From Ruminiclostridium hungatei (lineage in GTDB: Bacteria > Bacillota > Clostridia > Acetivibrionales > DSM-1351): DNA of 64,000 bases. Every line of letters starts with the position of its first letter. Position 1 is the first letter of the stretch. The notes below the pieces were generated by a model. The model had not been told where the DNA came from, did not search any database, and saw only the letters and a program-made list of their open reading frames with translations. The position numbers and the translations under genes are program-made. Positions 17,254 through 26,638 of this stretch are shown piece after piece. The stretch lies in assembly GCF_002051585.1 (NCBI RefSeq), contig NZ_MZGX01000019.1:53261-117260 (forward strand). Direction: 5' to 3'.

Positions 17254-18336
17254 ATGAAAAAAATGAAATCAATTTTGGCAATTATGCTTGTATCCATCAT
17301 CCTTCTTGCGGGGTGCGGAACAGGCAGTGAAAGCAGTTCAGGCAGCTCTTCCGCCGGAGGAAATACGAAACCGGCAGGCAGTTCAGTTTCAGATACTTCC
17401 CAAAAGGGTGAGGTACATACGCTGAAATACGGCTTTGTGGATCAGGGCTCCGGAGTTGCTACCGGGCTTGTAGGCATAGCAAAAGACCAGGGATATTTTG
17501 AAGAAGAGCTTGCAAAGGTAAATGCAAAGATAGAAATAATTCCCTTTACCGGAGCCGGACCTGCAATCAATGCGGCACTGGCCAGCAAAAGCCTTGATGC
17601 CGGCGCCATTGGAGATGTTCCTGCCCTGGTGGCAAAGGCCAGCGGCATAGATACCGTAATGGTGGCGGGAGGACTTGCCGATGCCCCTACGTATGTTGTA
17701 GCCCAGCCGGGAAAAGGATATAAGTCCCTGAAGGATTTGAAGGGCAAAAAGGTGGCGACACAAATCGGCGCCTACATGCAGAGAGTGCTTTATCTGATGC
17801 TTGAAAACAACGGACTGAAAATTGACGACATACAGTTTGTAAACATGACTGCAAAGGATGCTGTCAACGCCCTGGCAGCAAAAACCGTGGATGCAATCGT
17901 TGTAAGTGCCGCCCAGTCTCAGACACTTGCTTCAAAAGGTCTGGGTGAGCTGCTTGACAGTACCGAGGGACACAGGGAATGGCTGAATTCCACAGCAACC
18001 GTATTCAATGCGTCATATACAAAAGAAAATCCGGAAGTGGTCAAAGCCTTTATTAAGGGCTTGCTCAGGGCAAGGGAATATGCCCAGAAAAATCCTGGGG
18101 ACCTGCGGGCCTTGCAGATTAAAGCAGGTACACCTGAAAACGTTATAGACCTTGTTTACCCGGATTTGAAAAATTACTCCACTCTGGTTGAAGCGGATAA
18201 GGATGTTATCGGCAACCTGAAAAGCGTGGCACAATTCCTCAAAGACAACAAGCTTGCCGATTCGGTAGTGGACATCGATGCTTGGTACAATCCGTCTTTC
18301 TATAATGATGCTCTAAAGGAATCGGACAGCAAATGA
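17254..18336 (+). CDS. ABC transporter substrate-binding lipoprotein (second)
   Basis: This 360-residue type 2 periplasmic-binding protein has a signal peptide ending in the lipobox LLAGCG, a Ser/Gly-rich linker and then a soluble domain from about residue 50. Conserved family blocks include ALASKSLDAGAIGDVPALVAKASG and LKDLKGKKVATQIGAYMQR. It is homologous to the 8625 protein but has different pocket regions, so its ligand may differ. Its stop overlaps the start of the MATE gene (ATGA), which indicates co-translation of importer and exporter parts. Confidence 0.88.
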   Translation: MKKMKSILAIMLVSIILLAGCGTGSESSSGSSSAGGNTKPAGSSVSDTSQKGEVHTLKYGFVDQGSGVATGLVGIAKDQGYFEEELAKVNAKIEIIPFTGAGPAINAALASKSLDAGAIGDVPALVAKASGIDTVMVAGGLADAPTYVVAQPGKGYKSLKDLKGKKVATQIGAYMQRVLYLMLENNGLKIDDIQFVNMTAKDAVNALAAKTVDAIVVSAAQSQTLASKGLGELLDSTEGHREWLNSTATVFNASYTKENPEVVKAFIKGLLRAREYAQKNPGDLRALQIKAGTPENVIDLVYPDLKNYSTLVEADKDVIGNLKSVAQFLKDNKLADSVVDIDAWYNPSFYNDALKESDSK

Positions 18337-19718
18337 TACAGGCAAAATCAAATTCCGGCATAAGGCCGGGAGTAGCTTTTTATAAAGAATTTACAATACT
18401 GGCTGTTCCACTGGTGCTTATACGGGTTTTGGACACTTCTGTGAACCTTATAGACGGAATTTTTGTAGGTCAATTGGGGGAGGCTGCCATTGCAGCCGTA
18501 AGTTTCAGCAACAACTTTTACTTTATGTTCTGCCTTCTGGTCTTTGGAGTGTGCAACGGAACAGCAATTTTTACCGCACAATACTGGGGCAAAAAGGATT
18601 ATCCGGGCATCAGGAGAATGTTTGGCATCAATCTTATACTGGGTGAAGGCATTGCTATGGTATTCTGTACGGCGTGTATGGCACTTTCCGGGTATATAAT
18701 GAGGCTGTTTACCGTGGATGCGGAAGTAATCGCCTTAGGAAGTGATTATTTAAAGGCTACGGCACTTAACTATCTGTTTTCTACTGCGATATTTACACTT
18801 GCCTCATGGCTGAAAAGTGTCGAACGGTCAAAATTTTCTCTTATTGCCTCTGTGGTTTCCATTGTGATAAATACTTTTCTCAATTATGCTTTGATTTATG
18901 GCAAGGCAGGGTTTCCTGCACTGGGGGTAATGGGCTCGGGTATTGCCACCACAATAGCCAGAGGACTGGAGCTGTGCCTGCTGGTTGGTCTGACCTTTGG
19001 CAGGATACCGTTTCTTCGCGGCAGCCTGACTGATTTTTTCAGTATAGAAAAAGGCTTTATAAAACGGTATCTTAAGACTATTTATCCTGTGACTGTCAAC
19101 CAGGGACTCTATGGCATAGGAACCATGCTGTATAACACTATTTACGGCAGAATGGGGACCTCGGTTGTTGCGGCGGTGAGCATTGTTTCAATAGTACAGA
19201 AATGTTCCACGGTTTTTATGACTGGAGCAGCGGCGGCAGCCAGTGTTTTGACTGGCAGGGAAATTGGAGCGGGAAATATGGAAGGAACCTATAACAATTC
19301 TGCCAGGCTTCAGAAGATAGCACCTCTTATAGGTGTCATATGCAGTTCGGTGTTTTTACTGCTGACTCCCTTGATTATCGGTGCATACAAGGTTGACGGT
19401 TCGGTAAAAAGCCAGGTTTATCATATGGCCGTATTGCTTAGCATATCAATTGTTTTTAATGCATACAACCATATTGGCATTGTGGGAATTTTGAACAGCG
19501 GAGGAGATACCTTCTACTGTTTCATACTGGATACAATCGGTGTATGGTTTATTTCACTTCCGCTGCTTTTTATGTCGGGCATGGTCTTCAAGGTATCAAT
19601 CGAAGTGGCATTTGGACTTACTCTGGTGGAAATAGTCATAAAAAGCTTTTTTGTACGGTGGAGAATAACAAAATATTCATGGGCAAAAAATCTGGTGAGC
19701 GAACCACAAAAGGCTTGA
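18333..19718 (+). CDS. MATE-family efflux transporter
   Basis: This 461-residue, roughly 12-segment membrane protein of the MatE/NorM type is a cation-driven antiporter that exports small organic molecules. Two related halves are visible, with the N-half motif VSFSNNFYFMFCLLVFGVCNG. The ATG overlaps the previous stop by four bases. A drug exporter inside an importer/radical SAM operon suggests that the pathway makes a product or by-product that must leave the cell. Confidence 0.88.
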   Translation: MIQAKSNSGIRPGVAFYKEFTILAVPLVLIRVLDTSVNLIDGIFVGQLGEAAIAAVSFSNNFYFMFCLLVFGVCNGTAIFTAQYWGKKDYPGIRRMFGINLILGEGIAMVFCTACMALSGYIMRLFTVDAEVIALGSDYLKATALNYLFSTAIFTLASWLKSVERSKFSLIASVVSIVINTFLNYALIYGKAGFPALGVMGSGIATTIARGLELCLLVGLTFGRIPFLRGSLTDFFSIEKGFIKRYLKTIYPVTVNQGLYGIGTMLYNTIYGRMGTSVVAAVSIVSIVQKCSTVFMTGAAAAASVLTGREIGAGNMEGTYNNSARLQKIAPLIGVICSSVFLLLTPLIIGAYKVDGSVKSQVYHMAVLLSISIVFNAYNHIGIVGILNSGGDTFYCFILDTIGVWFISLPLLFMSGMVFKVSIEVAFGLTLVEIVIKSFFVRWRITKYSWAKNLVSEPQKA

Positions 19719-19758
19719 TGGAAGTCAAACTTAAAAATACAAAAATGGAGGTAGGAAG

Positions 19759-20988
19759 ATGGGTAACGAAGCAATCAAACAAAAGCTATACAAGGAACTG
19801 GCAATAAAAAACGAAATAAGTGTAGAAGGTATAAACGTAGATCCCCATATATTTGAGCATTTGGATTTGGGAGGGGAATATCAGGAACAGGTTCACTTAT
19901 GCTTTGAGATGGATCATGAGACCCATGAAGGCATAGAAATGCCAACGGGTTTTATTACTCCGGGGGGCTTGAGGATAAGCTTCAAGTGGGACAGGAGGTC
20001 TGATTTTGAGCTTGTTTATGATGGCAAACAGTATGTGGTAACAAAGGACAAGAAGGAGATTTTCCCGGTCACCTTCGACAAGCGCCCGAATTTTTATGGT
20101 CTGAAAGCAAGTGATGGCACGCCCTTTAACACTATTGCAGGTTTTTCCCAGGGAGATACTATTTATGGAAGTACTGTTTCCATAGCTTACAGCAATGAAT
20201 GTGCACTGAAGGATAAGGGCCAGGACTGCCTTTTCTGCAATATAAACGCCACAAAAAGCACTTATGCGGAAAAGGAGGGAATAGGCTGGAAAAACCCAAG
20301 GCAGATTGCCGAGGCAGTAAGTGCCGCTTTTAAGCTTGACGGGGTAAAACACATGAATCTTACAGGCGGTTTTATTCCGGAAAGAAGGGAAGTTGACTAC
20401 TATATTGATGTGGCAGAGGCCGTACAGGAAGCAACCGGACTTCAGGATTTCAACGGGACTGCCGTTATCGGAGCTCCGCTTGATTTAAGTGTCATAGACA
20501 AATACAAGGAAGCTGGCTTCCGGACACTGGCAATGAACCTGGAGGTATGGGATGAAAATTATTATCCTGTAATCCTTCCTGGCAAGGTTGCCCAGTGCGG
20601 AGGCAGAGAGCACTGGATAAAAGCAATTGAATATGCTGCAAAGGTTTTTGGAAAAGGCAAGGTGCGGTCGGGATTTGTAGCGGGAATTGAACCAAAGCCT
20701 GCAACCCTTCAGGGGGTTGAATACTTCGCATCTTTGGGAGTACTGGCCCTTACCGGAGCCTGGACGGTCAATCCCGGTTCCGCACTTCAGGGACACCGTA
20801 CACCCGAGGCGCAATGGCACCTTGATATGGCTTACAAGTGCCATGATATTTTCAAACGCAATGGTTTTACCTACAGTGATTATTTTGATGTGGCACCAAG
20901 TCCAAATTTTCTGATACATGACATTTTTGCCATAGATGAGGAATTGCTGCCGGTTTTCAAAACGGCTCCGGTATTCAGTATCGTTTAA
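19759..20988 (+). CDS. Radical SAM protein with CX8CX2C motif, copy 3
   Basis: This 409-residue paralog has NECALKDKGQDCLFC (CX8CX2C), the N-terminal LDLGGEYQEQVH block, and the shared LTGGFIPERREVDYY, FNGTAVIGAPLDLSVIDKYKEAGF and GHRTPEAQWH. It is closest to copy 4, just downstream, and the two probably arose by tandem duplication. GGAGG precedes ATG 19759. It belongs to the unit starting at 16370. The substrate is unknown; proximity to a MATE exporter and an importer points to small-molecule chemistry rather than peptide or tRNA modification. Confidence 0.75.
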   Translation: MGNEAIKQKLYKELAIKNEISVEGINVDPHIFEHLDLGGEYQEQVHLCFEMDHETHEGIEMPTGFITPGGLRISFKWDRRSDFELVYDGKQYVVTKDKKEIFPVTFDKRPNFYGLKASDGTPFNTIAGFSQGDTIYGSTVSIAYSNECALKDKGQDCLFCNINATKSTYAEKEGIGWKNPRQIAEAVSAAFKLDGVKHMNLTGGFIPERREVDYYIDVAEAVQEATGLQDFNGTAVIGAPLDLSVIDKYKEAGFRTLAMNLEVWDENYYPVILPGKVAQCGGREHWIKAIEYAAKVFGKGKVRSGFVAGIEPKPATLQGVEYFASLGVLALTGAWTVNPGSALQGHRTPEAQWHLDMAYKCHDIFKRNGFTYSDYFDVAPSPNFLIHDIFAIDEELLPVFKTAPVFSIV

Positions 20989-21019
20989 TATTTATCCCAA
21001 ATTTGAAAGGAGCATTTAC

Positions 21020-22222
21020 ATGACCATATCAAAGGAACAGTTAAAAGTAAGCTTATATAAGGAACTTGAACTAAAAAACAATATCGGCAATGATGGTGTA
21101 AGTTTTGATTTTTCCATATTCAAGGACCTTGACCTGGGAGGCAGCTATCAGGAGCAGATACACAGCCAGTCGGAGGGGGACCATGAAACTCATGTGGGTG
21201 TGGATTTTCCATGCGGTTACTCAACACCAGGCGGCTTCAGGCTTGGGTTCAAGTGGGACAGAAAATCAAAATATAAAATTGAGCTGGATAACGGAAAATA
21301 TTATCTTACTTATAAGGGAAATGAATTATTCCCCATAACCTTCCACAAACGTCCCGAATATTATAATAAAAAGACTTCCGACGGAACAATAATGTCACAT
21401 GTGGGCACGTTTACGCAAAGCGGGACTGTTCATATCACCTACAGCAATGAATGCTCCTTGAAGGACAAGGGACAGGATTGCCTTTTCTGCAATGTTAATG
21501 CCACAAAGAATACCTACGGTGAGTATGAGCATCACCAATGGAAGAATCCCAAGCAGATAGCGGAAACCTACAAGGCAGCAATTGATGAAGGAGTTGCAAA
21601 TCACCTGAATGTTACCGGAGGCTTTATTCCGGAAAGGAGGGAGGTGGACTACTATATTGATGTGGCGGAGGCTGTCCAGGAGGCCACAGGTCTGGATGAT
21701 TTCAACGGTACTGCGGTTATAGGCGCACCGCTGGATTTAAGTGTCATCGATAAGTACAAGGAAGCGGGCTACAGGACAATCGCAATCAACATAGAGGTCT
21801 GGGACAAGCACCTGTTCAAGGCAGTCTGCCCCGGTAAGGAATTGGAATGCGGCGGCTGGCAGAATTGGATAGATGCCATAGAATATGCCGGCAAGGTTTT
21901 TGGTTTTGGAAGAGCCAGGACTGGTATTGTTGCAGGGCTTGAGCCAAAGGTATCCACACTTGAGGGTGTAGAATATTTTGCTTCCAGGGGCATACCCTGC
22001 CTTACAGGAGCGTGGAACCCAAATCCCGGGTCTGCGCTTGAGGGGCATAGGACGCCTGAAAATGACTGGCATTGGGACATGGCGCTGAAATCATATGATA
22101 TATTGAACAAATACGGTATTACCTTCCAGCACCTGGCTGACAGTTCACCATCCTCGGATTTTCTGGTGGCGGACATCTACAAAATAGAAAAGGAACTGCT
22201 GCCGGTATTTAAAACATTATAG
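21020..22222 (+). CDS. Radical SAM protein with CX8CX2C motif, copy 4
   Basis: The 400-residue paralog carries NECSLKDKGQDCLFC and the same downstream blocks as copy 3 (GGFIPERREVDYYIDVAEAVQEATG is almost unchanged between them). ATG 21020 is chosen because AAAGGAG lies at 21006-21012; an in-frame open stretch reaches back to 20936 but would overlap copy 3 by more than 50 bases. It is the last gene of the unit, followed by two strong hairpins. Retention of four diverged copies in 20 kb suggests related but distinct reactions or substrates. Confidence 0.75.
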   Translation: MTISKEQLKVSLYKELELKNNIGNDGVSFDFSIFKDLDLGGSYQEQIHSQSEGDHETHVGVDFPCGYSTPGGFRLGFKWDRKSKYKIELDNGKYYLTYKGNELFPITFHKRPEYYNKKTSDGTIMSHVGTFTQSGTVHITYSNECSLKDKGQDCLFCNVNATKNTYGEYEHHQWKNPKQIAETYKAAIDEGVANHLNVTGGFIPERREVDYYIDVAEAVQEATGLDDFNGTAVIGAPLDLSVIDKYKEAGYRTIAINIEVWDKHLFKAVCPGKELECGGWQNWIDAIEYAGKVFGFGRARTGIVAGLEPKVSTLEGVEYFASRGIPCLTGAWNPNPGSALEGHRTPENDWHWDMALKSYDILNKYGITFQHLADSSPSSDFLVADIYKIEKELLPVFKTL

Positions 22223-22248
22223 AAATGACCGGCAGTTTAATCAGTTGC

Positions 22249-22369
22249 GGCGGGTTTATTTTATCAACCCGCCAGTAACGGATACTTTCCGGCATATCAG
22301 TGCTCCCGTATAGCTTGCATAAATGGATGGCTCAAAAAATACCTTCCATTTACGCAAGCTATACGGGAG
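22249..22369. terminator. Double hairpin between convergent units
   Basis: The first hairpin is GGCGGGTT (22249-22256)/AACCCGCC (22266-22273). The second is very large: a 25-bp arm at 22303-22327 matches the inverse of 22345-22369 with a single A-C mismatch, around a 17-bp loop, followed by a short T run on the plus strand. Lying between convergent genes, it can end transcription from both sides. Confidence 0.7.
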
Positions 22370-22387
22370 TATCTTTTTGAAAAGTTT

Positions 22388-23101
22388 TCATGAGGTTTTC
22401 CACTTTGAGTAGCCATCCACTTCTCCAAGTACACTGAGCACTATTTGAATGGGCCGCTGCTCTATTCTCCCGGTCAATTCTTTGACAGCCTTATGGGCAT
22501 GGTCGTCGGCAAGATCGGATAAAGTCCGTACAGAGACAAAGGGTATGCCCTTGTCGGCGCAAACATGGGCAATAGCAGCAGATTCCATATCGAAGGCTAC
22601 CGGTGAAAAGTCGGCAATTATCCGGTTTTTTGTACCGGTGTCGTTCAAAAAGAAATCACCTGTGGCGATACGTCCAACATGGCAGCTAAAGCTTAAAGCC
22701 AGGCTCTTTTGCCTTAAGAGTTCTATGAGTTTTTCCGGAATTATATAAGGCTTTGCCTGAGGAACCAGACCCGGTTTGTTATCCAGGGATAATGCGCGGA
22801 AGTCAACTTGCCTGTAATCGTTTCCTATAACGATATCACCACCGGAGGCTCCGTCCTTAAGTCCGCCGGCAAAGCCTACATTTATAATCAGCTCCGGGTT
22901 GAAATTATGTATTATTTCAGCCGTCCGGTACGCAGCATTCACCTTTCCCACCCCCAGCACCCCGCAGCAGACTGTCAGTCCCAGGCCGGCATTTACAAAG
23001 CTTTCATTGCTGTCTGCCACCCACGAGCCGTCCTCGGTAAGAATTTCAATTAATGGAGCAAGCTCAATTTCCATAGCACTGATTATAGCTATCCTGATCA
23101 T
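22388..23101 (-). CDS. 5'-methylthioadenosine/S-adenosylhomocysteine nucleosidase
   Basis: This 237-residue cytosolic PNP/UDP phosphorylase-family enzyme hydrolyses methylthioadenosine, S-adenosylhomocysteine and often 5'-deoxyadenosine to adenine plus a ribose. Typical blocks are IAIISAMEIELAPL at the N-terminus (E12 is the usual catalytic acid), LIINVGFAGGL, FDMESAAIAHVC and RTLSDLADD, with the last Asp protonating N7. AGGAGGATAAGG precedes the start. It converges on the radical SAM cluster. Removing 5'-deoxyadenosine, a product inhibitor of radical SAM enzymes, would be a sensible local role, but the gene is also common housekeeping. Confidence 0.9.
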   Translation of the reverse strand: MIRIAIISAMEIELAPLIEILTEDGSWVADSNESFVNAGLGLTVCCGVLGVGKVNAAYRTAEIIHNFNPELIINVGFAGGLKDGASGGDIVIGNDYRQVDFRALSLDNKPGLVPQAKPYIIPEKLIELLRQKSLALSFSCHVGRIATGDFFLNDTGTKNRIIADFSPVAFDMESAAIAHVCADKGIPFVSVRTLSDLADDHAHKAVKELTGRIEQRPIQIVLSVLGEVDGYSKWKTS

Positions 23102-23268
23102 CCTTATCCTCCTCTTCTAAAATTGTTATATGGTTACAAAATTAATTATAATTTAAATAAAAATGACCAATAAGCCACTAAATTTTGATAATAACATGAA
23201 TATATTTAGTGATTTATTAATGGCCGGCTGGGTAAATATAAATAAATAGATTTTTTAGCTGACAATTA

Positions 23269-23298
23269 TTGCTGAAAATGCAAAAAATATGGTATAAT
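23269..23298 (+). promoter_or_regulatory. Promoter of the GGDEF-EAL gene
   Basis: TATAAT (23293-23298) is preceded at 18 bp by TTGCTG (23269-23274). The gap 23102-23389 is otherwise AT-rich and non-coding. Confidence 0.5.
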
Positions 23299-23389
23299 GC
23301 TGGAGAGAAGGTTAATTGTCGGAATGTAATACTGTTTACTGTTTAATAGTTTAATAGTGATTAATTTTATTAATTGAGGTATATGGTAG

Positions 23390-25960
23390 ATGATGCAGAA
23401 AAATTTTAAAAGGATTTTACTGGCAGTATTTACATTTTTGGTGATTATATCAATGGCATATTCGGTGTCTGCCATAGACAGCCAAAAACAAAAAAATGTT
23501 CTCATAATCCATTCATATAATGAAGGTATCCAATGGACCAGCGAGCAAAATGCAGGTATTATCGATACCCTGGGCAAGTCAAATGAAAATTGTGCAATCT
23601 ATGTGGAATACATGGATTGGAAAAACTATCCCTCCCAAGACAATCTGAACTCACTTTATGATTACTTTCAATATAAATATGCCGGTAAAAAACTTGACCT
23701 TATTATAACCACCGATGATGCGGCCTTGAATTTCGCATTGGAAAACAGGCGCTATATTTTTTCCGGCGCTCCTATAGTATTTTCAGGTGTCAACCAGGAC
23801 AAGGTGCAGGAGCTTGAGAACCGGTACATGAATTTTACGGGTGTGGTGGAAGAAATAAATCCGGTTGAAACCATTGACATTGCCTTGAAAATAAATCCGC
23901 AGATTAAAAAGGTGTATCTTGTGTATGATAACACGGAAAGCGGCTTGTCAACAGGAAAGCTTATAACCGAAAAAATCAGCCAGATGGACCTTGGACTTGA
24001 GGTTGCTCCGCTGAACAATCTGGAATTCGGCAACCTTCTGACTATGGTAAGCAGGCTTGAAAATACCGACATGCTGTTTTTTGCCACATATTACAGTGAT
24101 GCCACCGGCTCCATTATTGATTTCAACCGTGCAGCCAGAGAAATAAGCCGGCACAGTACGGTTCCCATGTACCACCAGTATGATTTCGGCTTAAACAATG
24201 GTGCTTTCGGCGGCAATATGCTCAGCGGAAGGCTTTACGGAAACTATGCCGCCGAACTGGCATTAAGAATACTGAAAGGTGAGAAGGCAAACGACATTCC
24301 TGTAGCTTACACGGAAGCGTCCAGGAAGGAGTTTGACTATTTTCAGGTAAAAAGGTTCAATATTCCATTGAATAAGCTTCCGGAAGATGCACAGCTCATA
24401 AACAAGCCGTTTTCGTTTTTTGAGACTTACAAGCTGCTGGTGTGCGGAGTTATTTCGGCATTCTTTGTACTGATTTTTTTCCTGATGGTTCTGCTGATGT
24501 ATATCAGGAAAATCAGAAGAATCAGAAGGGAGCTGCATATCAGTAACGAGGAACTTACGCAGACATATGAAGAGCTGGTTGCCACAGACAATGAGCTGAA
24601 GGATCAATTGAGAGAGATCTCTGAAATCCAGCATAACCTGTCGGTAAGTGAAGAAAAGTATACATATCTGGCCCTGCATGACGTGTTGACAGGACTTCCC
24701 AACAGGCGTTCACTGTTTGAGGATGCAAACAGGATATTAAGGAACAGCAGCGGCAAAAAAGCCGCTCTCCTGTTTATTGACATGGACAATTTCAAGTATA
24801 TAAATGATACCATGGGTCATGAATTCGGTGATCTTCTCATAAAGGGAGCAAGTGAAAGACTGTCTCTGGACCTGTTTGACAACAGCACGCTTTACAGGCT
24901 GGGAGGAGACGAGTTCATAATCTTTGCAGAGGAAACAGGCCTGGAGGGTGCTGAACAGCTTACGGCAGACATTTTGTACAGCTTCCGGGAAAAGTTCTTT
25001 ATCAACAGTATCGGCCTTCATATCAGTTTCAGTATTGGCATTGCCATATATCCGGACCATGGCAACACCATAGAGGACCTTATAAAATCTGCGGATATTG
25101 CCATGTACAAAGCCAAAGAAAGCGGCAAGAACAGGTACATATTGTATGATGCAAGTATGAACAAGGATTTTACCGAAAGAATGGTTCTTGAAAAACACCT
25201 GCACACCGCAATGGACAACAACGAGTTCGAGTTGTTCTATCAGCCGCAGCTTGACCTTGGTACAAACAAGGTTACGGGGCTTGAGGCTCTTCTTCGGTGG
25301 AATAATCCCGAGCTGGGCTATGTTTCTCCCGTAAAATTCATAAAAGTCGCCGAAGATACTCACTTGATAATTCAACTGGGGGAATGGGTACTGATTCAGG
25401 CCTGCGATTTTCTTAGTCATTTACATAAACAGGGCATGACACATATGACAATGTCGGTGAATATTTCGCCACTTCAGATATTCCAGGCTGATTTCAACAA
25501 CAAAATACTAAAGATTCTTGAATATTTTGAGATTGATCCCCGTGCCCTGGAACTTGAAATAACTGAAACACTGCTGATTGAATCCTTTGATATCGTATAT
25601 GAAAAATTAAAGCAGTTGAGGGAAAAGGGCATAGGCATTGCACTGGATGATTTCGGAAAGGGCTATTCCTCCCTGAGCTACTTAAAACAGCTTCCAATCA
25701 CAACCCTGAAGATAGACAAATGCTTCATAGACAATGTGTCAATTGGTATGGAGAATAAAACCATAACCAGACATATTATAAAGATGGGAAGGTCAATGGG
25801 AATGTCGGTAATTGCAGAGGGTGTGGAGCACACTGAGCAGTTGGAGTACCTGAAAAAATATGAGTGCGACAAAATGCAGGGATATTTGTTCTCAAGACCA
25901 TTGCCAAAGGGCGAGGTAGAAAAGCTTTTGTCAGGACTTATGACATCCGGTGACAAATAA
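23390..25960 (+). CDS. Sensor GGDEF-EAL protein with ABC substrate-binding-like input
   Basis: This 856-residue membrane protein makes and/or degrades cyclic di-GMP. In order: signal/anchor (residues about 7-28), an extracytoplasmic ABC_sub_bind-type sensor domain (about 33-330), a membrane helix (about 347-373), a coiled linker, GGDEF (RLGGDEFIIF near 504) and EAL (EALLRW near 630, then ITETLL, DDFGKGYSSL, AEGVEH and QGYLFSRPL). Both catalytic signatures are intact, so dual activity is possible. It has its own promoter. The input domain resembles binding proteins for small ligands, linking an outside chemical to a lifestyle switch. Confidence 0.88.
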   Translation: MMQKNFKRILLAVFTFLVIISMAYSVSAIDSQKQKNVLIIHSYNEGIQWTSEQNAGIIDTLGKSNENCAIYVEYMDWKNYPSQDNLNSLYDYFQYKYAGKKLDLIITTDDAALNFALENRRYIFSGAPIVFSGVNQDKVQELENRYMNFTGVVEEINPVETIDIALKINPQIKKVYLVYDNTESGLSTGKLITEKISQMDLGLEVAPLNNLEFGNLLTMVSRLENTDMLFFATYYSDATGSIIDFNRAAREISRHSTVPMYHQYDFGLNNGAFGGNMLSGRLYGNYAAELALRILKGEKANDIPVAYTEASRKEFDYFQVKRFNIPLNKLPEDAQLINKPFSFFETYKLLVCGVISAFFVLIFFLMVLLMYIRKIRRIRRELHISNEELTQTYEELVATDNELKDQLREISEIQHNLSVSEEKYTYLALHDVLTGLPNRRSLFEDANRILRNSSGKKAALLFIDMDNFKYINDTMGHEFGDLLIKGASERLSLDLFDNSTLYRLGGDEFIIFAEETGLEGAEQLTADILYSFREKFFINSIGLHISFSIGIAIYPDHGNTIEDLIKSADIAMYKAKESGKNRYILYDASMNKDFTERMVLEKHLHTAMDNNEFELFYQPQLDLGTNKVTGLEALLRWNNPELGYVSPVKFIKVAEDTHLIIQLGEWVLIQACDFLSHLHKQGMTHMTMSVNISPLQIFQADFNNKILKILEYFEIDPRALELEITETLLIESFDIVYEKLKQLREKGIGIALDDFGKGYSSLSYLKQLPITTLKIDKCFIDNVSIGMENKTITRHIIKMGRSMGMSVIAEGVEHTEQLEYLKKYECDKMQGYLFSRPLPKGEVEKLLSGLMTSGDK

Positions 25961-26049
25961 ATCAACCCGGCTTACAGGTCATGCATAATGCACGCATTTG
26001 AAAAGCCGGGCTGAAAGAGTGGTTGTATGAATCTGAAACAGAGGTCAAA

Positions 26050-26559
26050 TTACTCCTTGACCATAAGCTTGATAATTTCAGAAATATACAGTGTGTGATG
26101 GTCACTGTCAGGATAAAATCTGGAATCAAGTGCAGTATCTATGAAGAATTCAGGCTTATAGGGCTGTGCATACAGCTTTTTACATATCATAACCTTGCCG
26201 GCTTCAATAAAATATGGTACGCCGTCGTCGTAAGCTACGGTCAGTTCAGCTTTGGCAATCTTGTCTTCATCTCTTCCGGAGGCTGTTCCCAGGTAGCCCA
26301 GTTGCTTTCTGTAACTGCTGTCAAGGAAGGACAGGGAAAAACAGTCCGAGCCGTCTACAAATTCCTTGGTGTAGCGCTGAGGACGGATGACTACGAAGGA
26401 CACATTTTTTGTCCACATCACGCCCAGACCTCCCCAGGCGGCAGTCATGGTATTGACAGCCCCGGCTTTGGCAGCAGTCACAAGCATCCAATCCTGACCG
26501 ATTATTTTAAAGGGACTTTCATTAAATTTTTCGGGTGACATCTCAATAAAATTATTCAT
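26050..26559 (-). CDS. Flavin reductase-like (flavoredoxin-type) protein
   Basis: The 169-residue FMN-binding split-barrel protein of the flavin reductase-like family transfers electrons via bound flavin in the cytosol. Blocks such as NTMTAAWGGLGVMWTKN and VVIRPQRYTKEFV match the FMN phosphate/isoalloxazine region of flavoredoxin-type proteins. AAAGGAG precedes the start at 26559. It is monocistronic or co-transcribed with the neighbours upstream on the minus strand (about 80 bp from the TauE/SafE gene). In sulfur metabolism such proteins can serve bisulfite or thiosulfate reduction; that link is inference. Confidence 0.82.
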   Translation of the reverse strand: MNNFIEMSPEKFNESPFKIIGQDWMLVTAAKAGAVNTMTAAWGGLGVMWTKNVSFVVIRPQRYTKEFVDGSDCFSLSFLDSSYRKQLGYLGTASGRDEDKIAKAELTVAYDDGVPYFIEAGKVMICKKLYAQPYKPEFFIDTALDSRFYPDSDHHTLYISEIIKLMVKE

Positions 26560-26638
26560 AAAAACTCCTTTATTCGTATAATATTAATCCGTATCCAAAA
26601 AGTTCCTGAATCCATTATAACAAATAAATATATAAATG

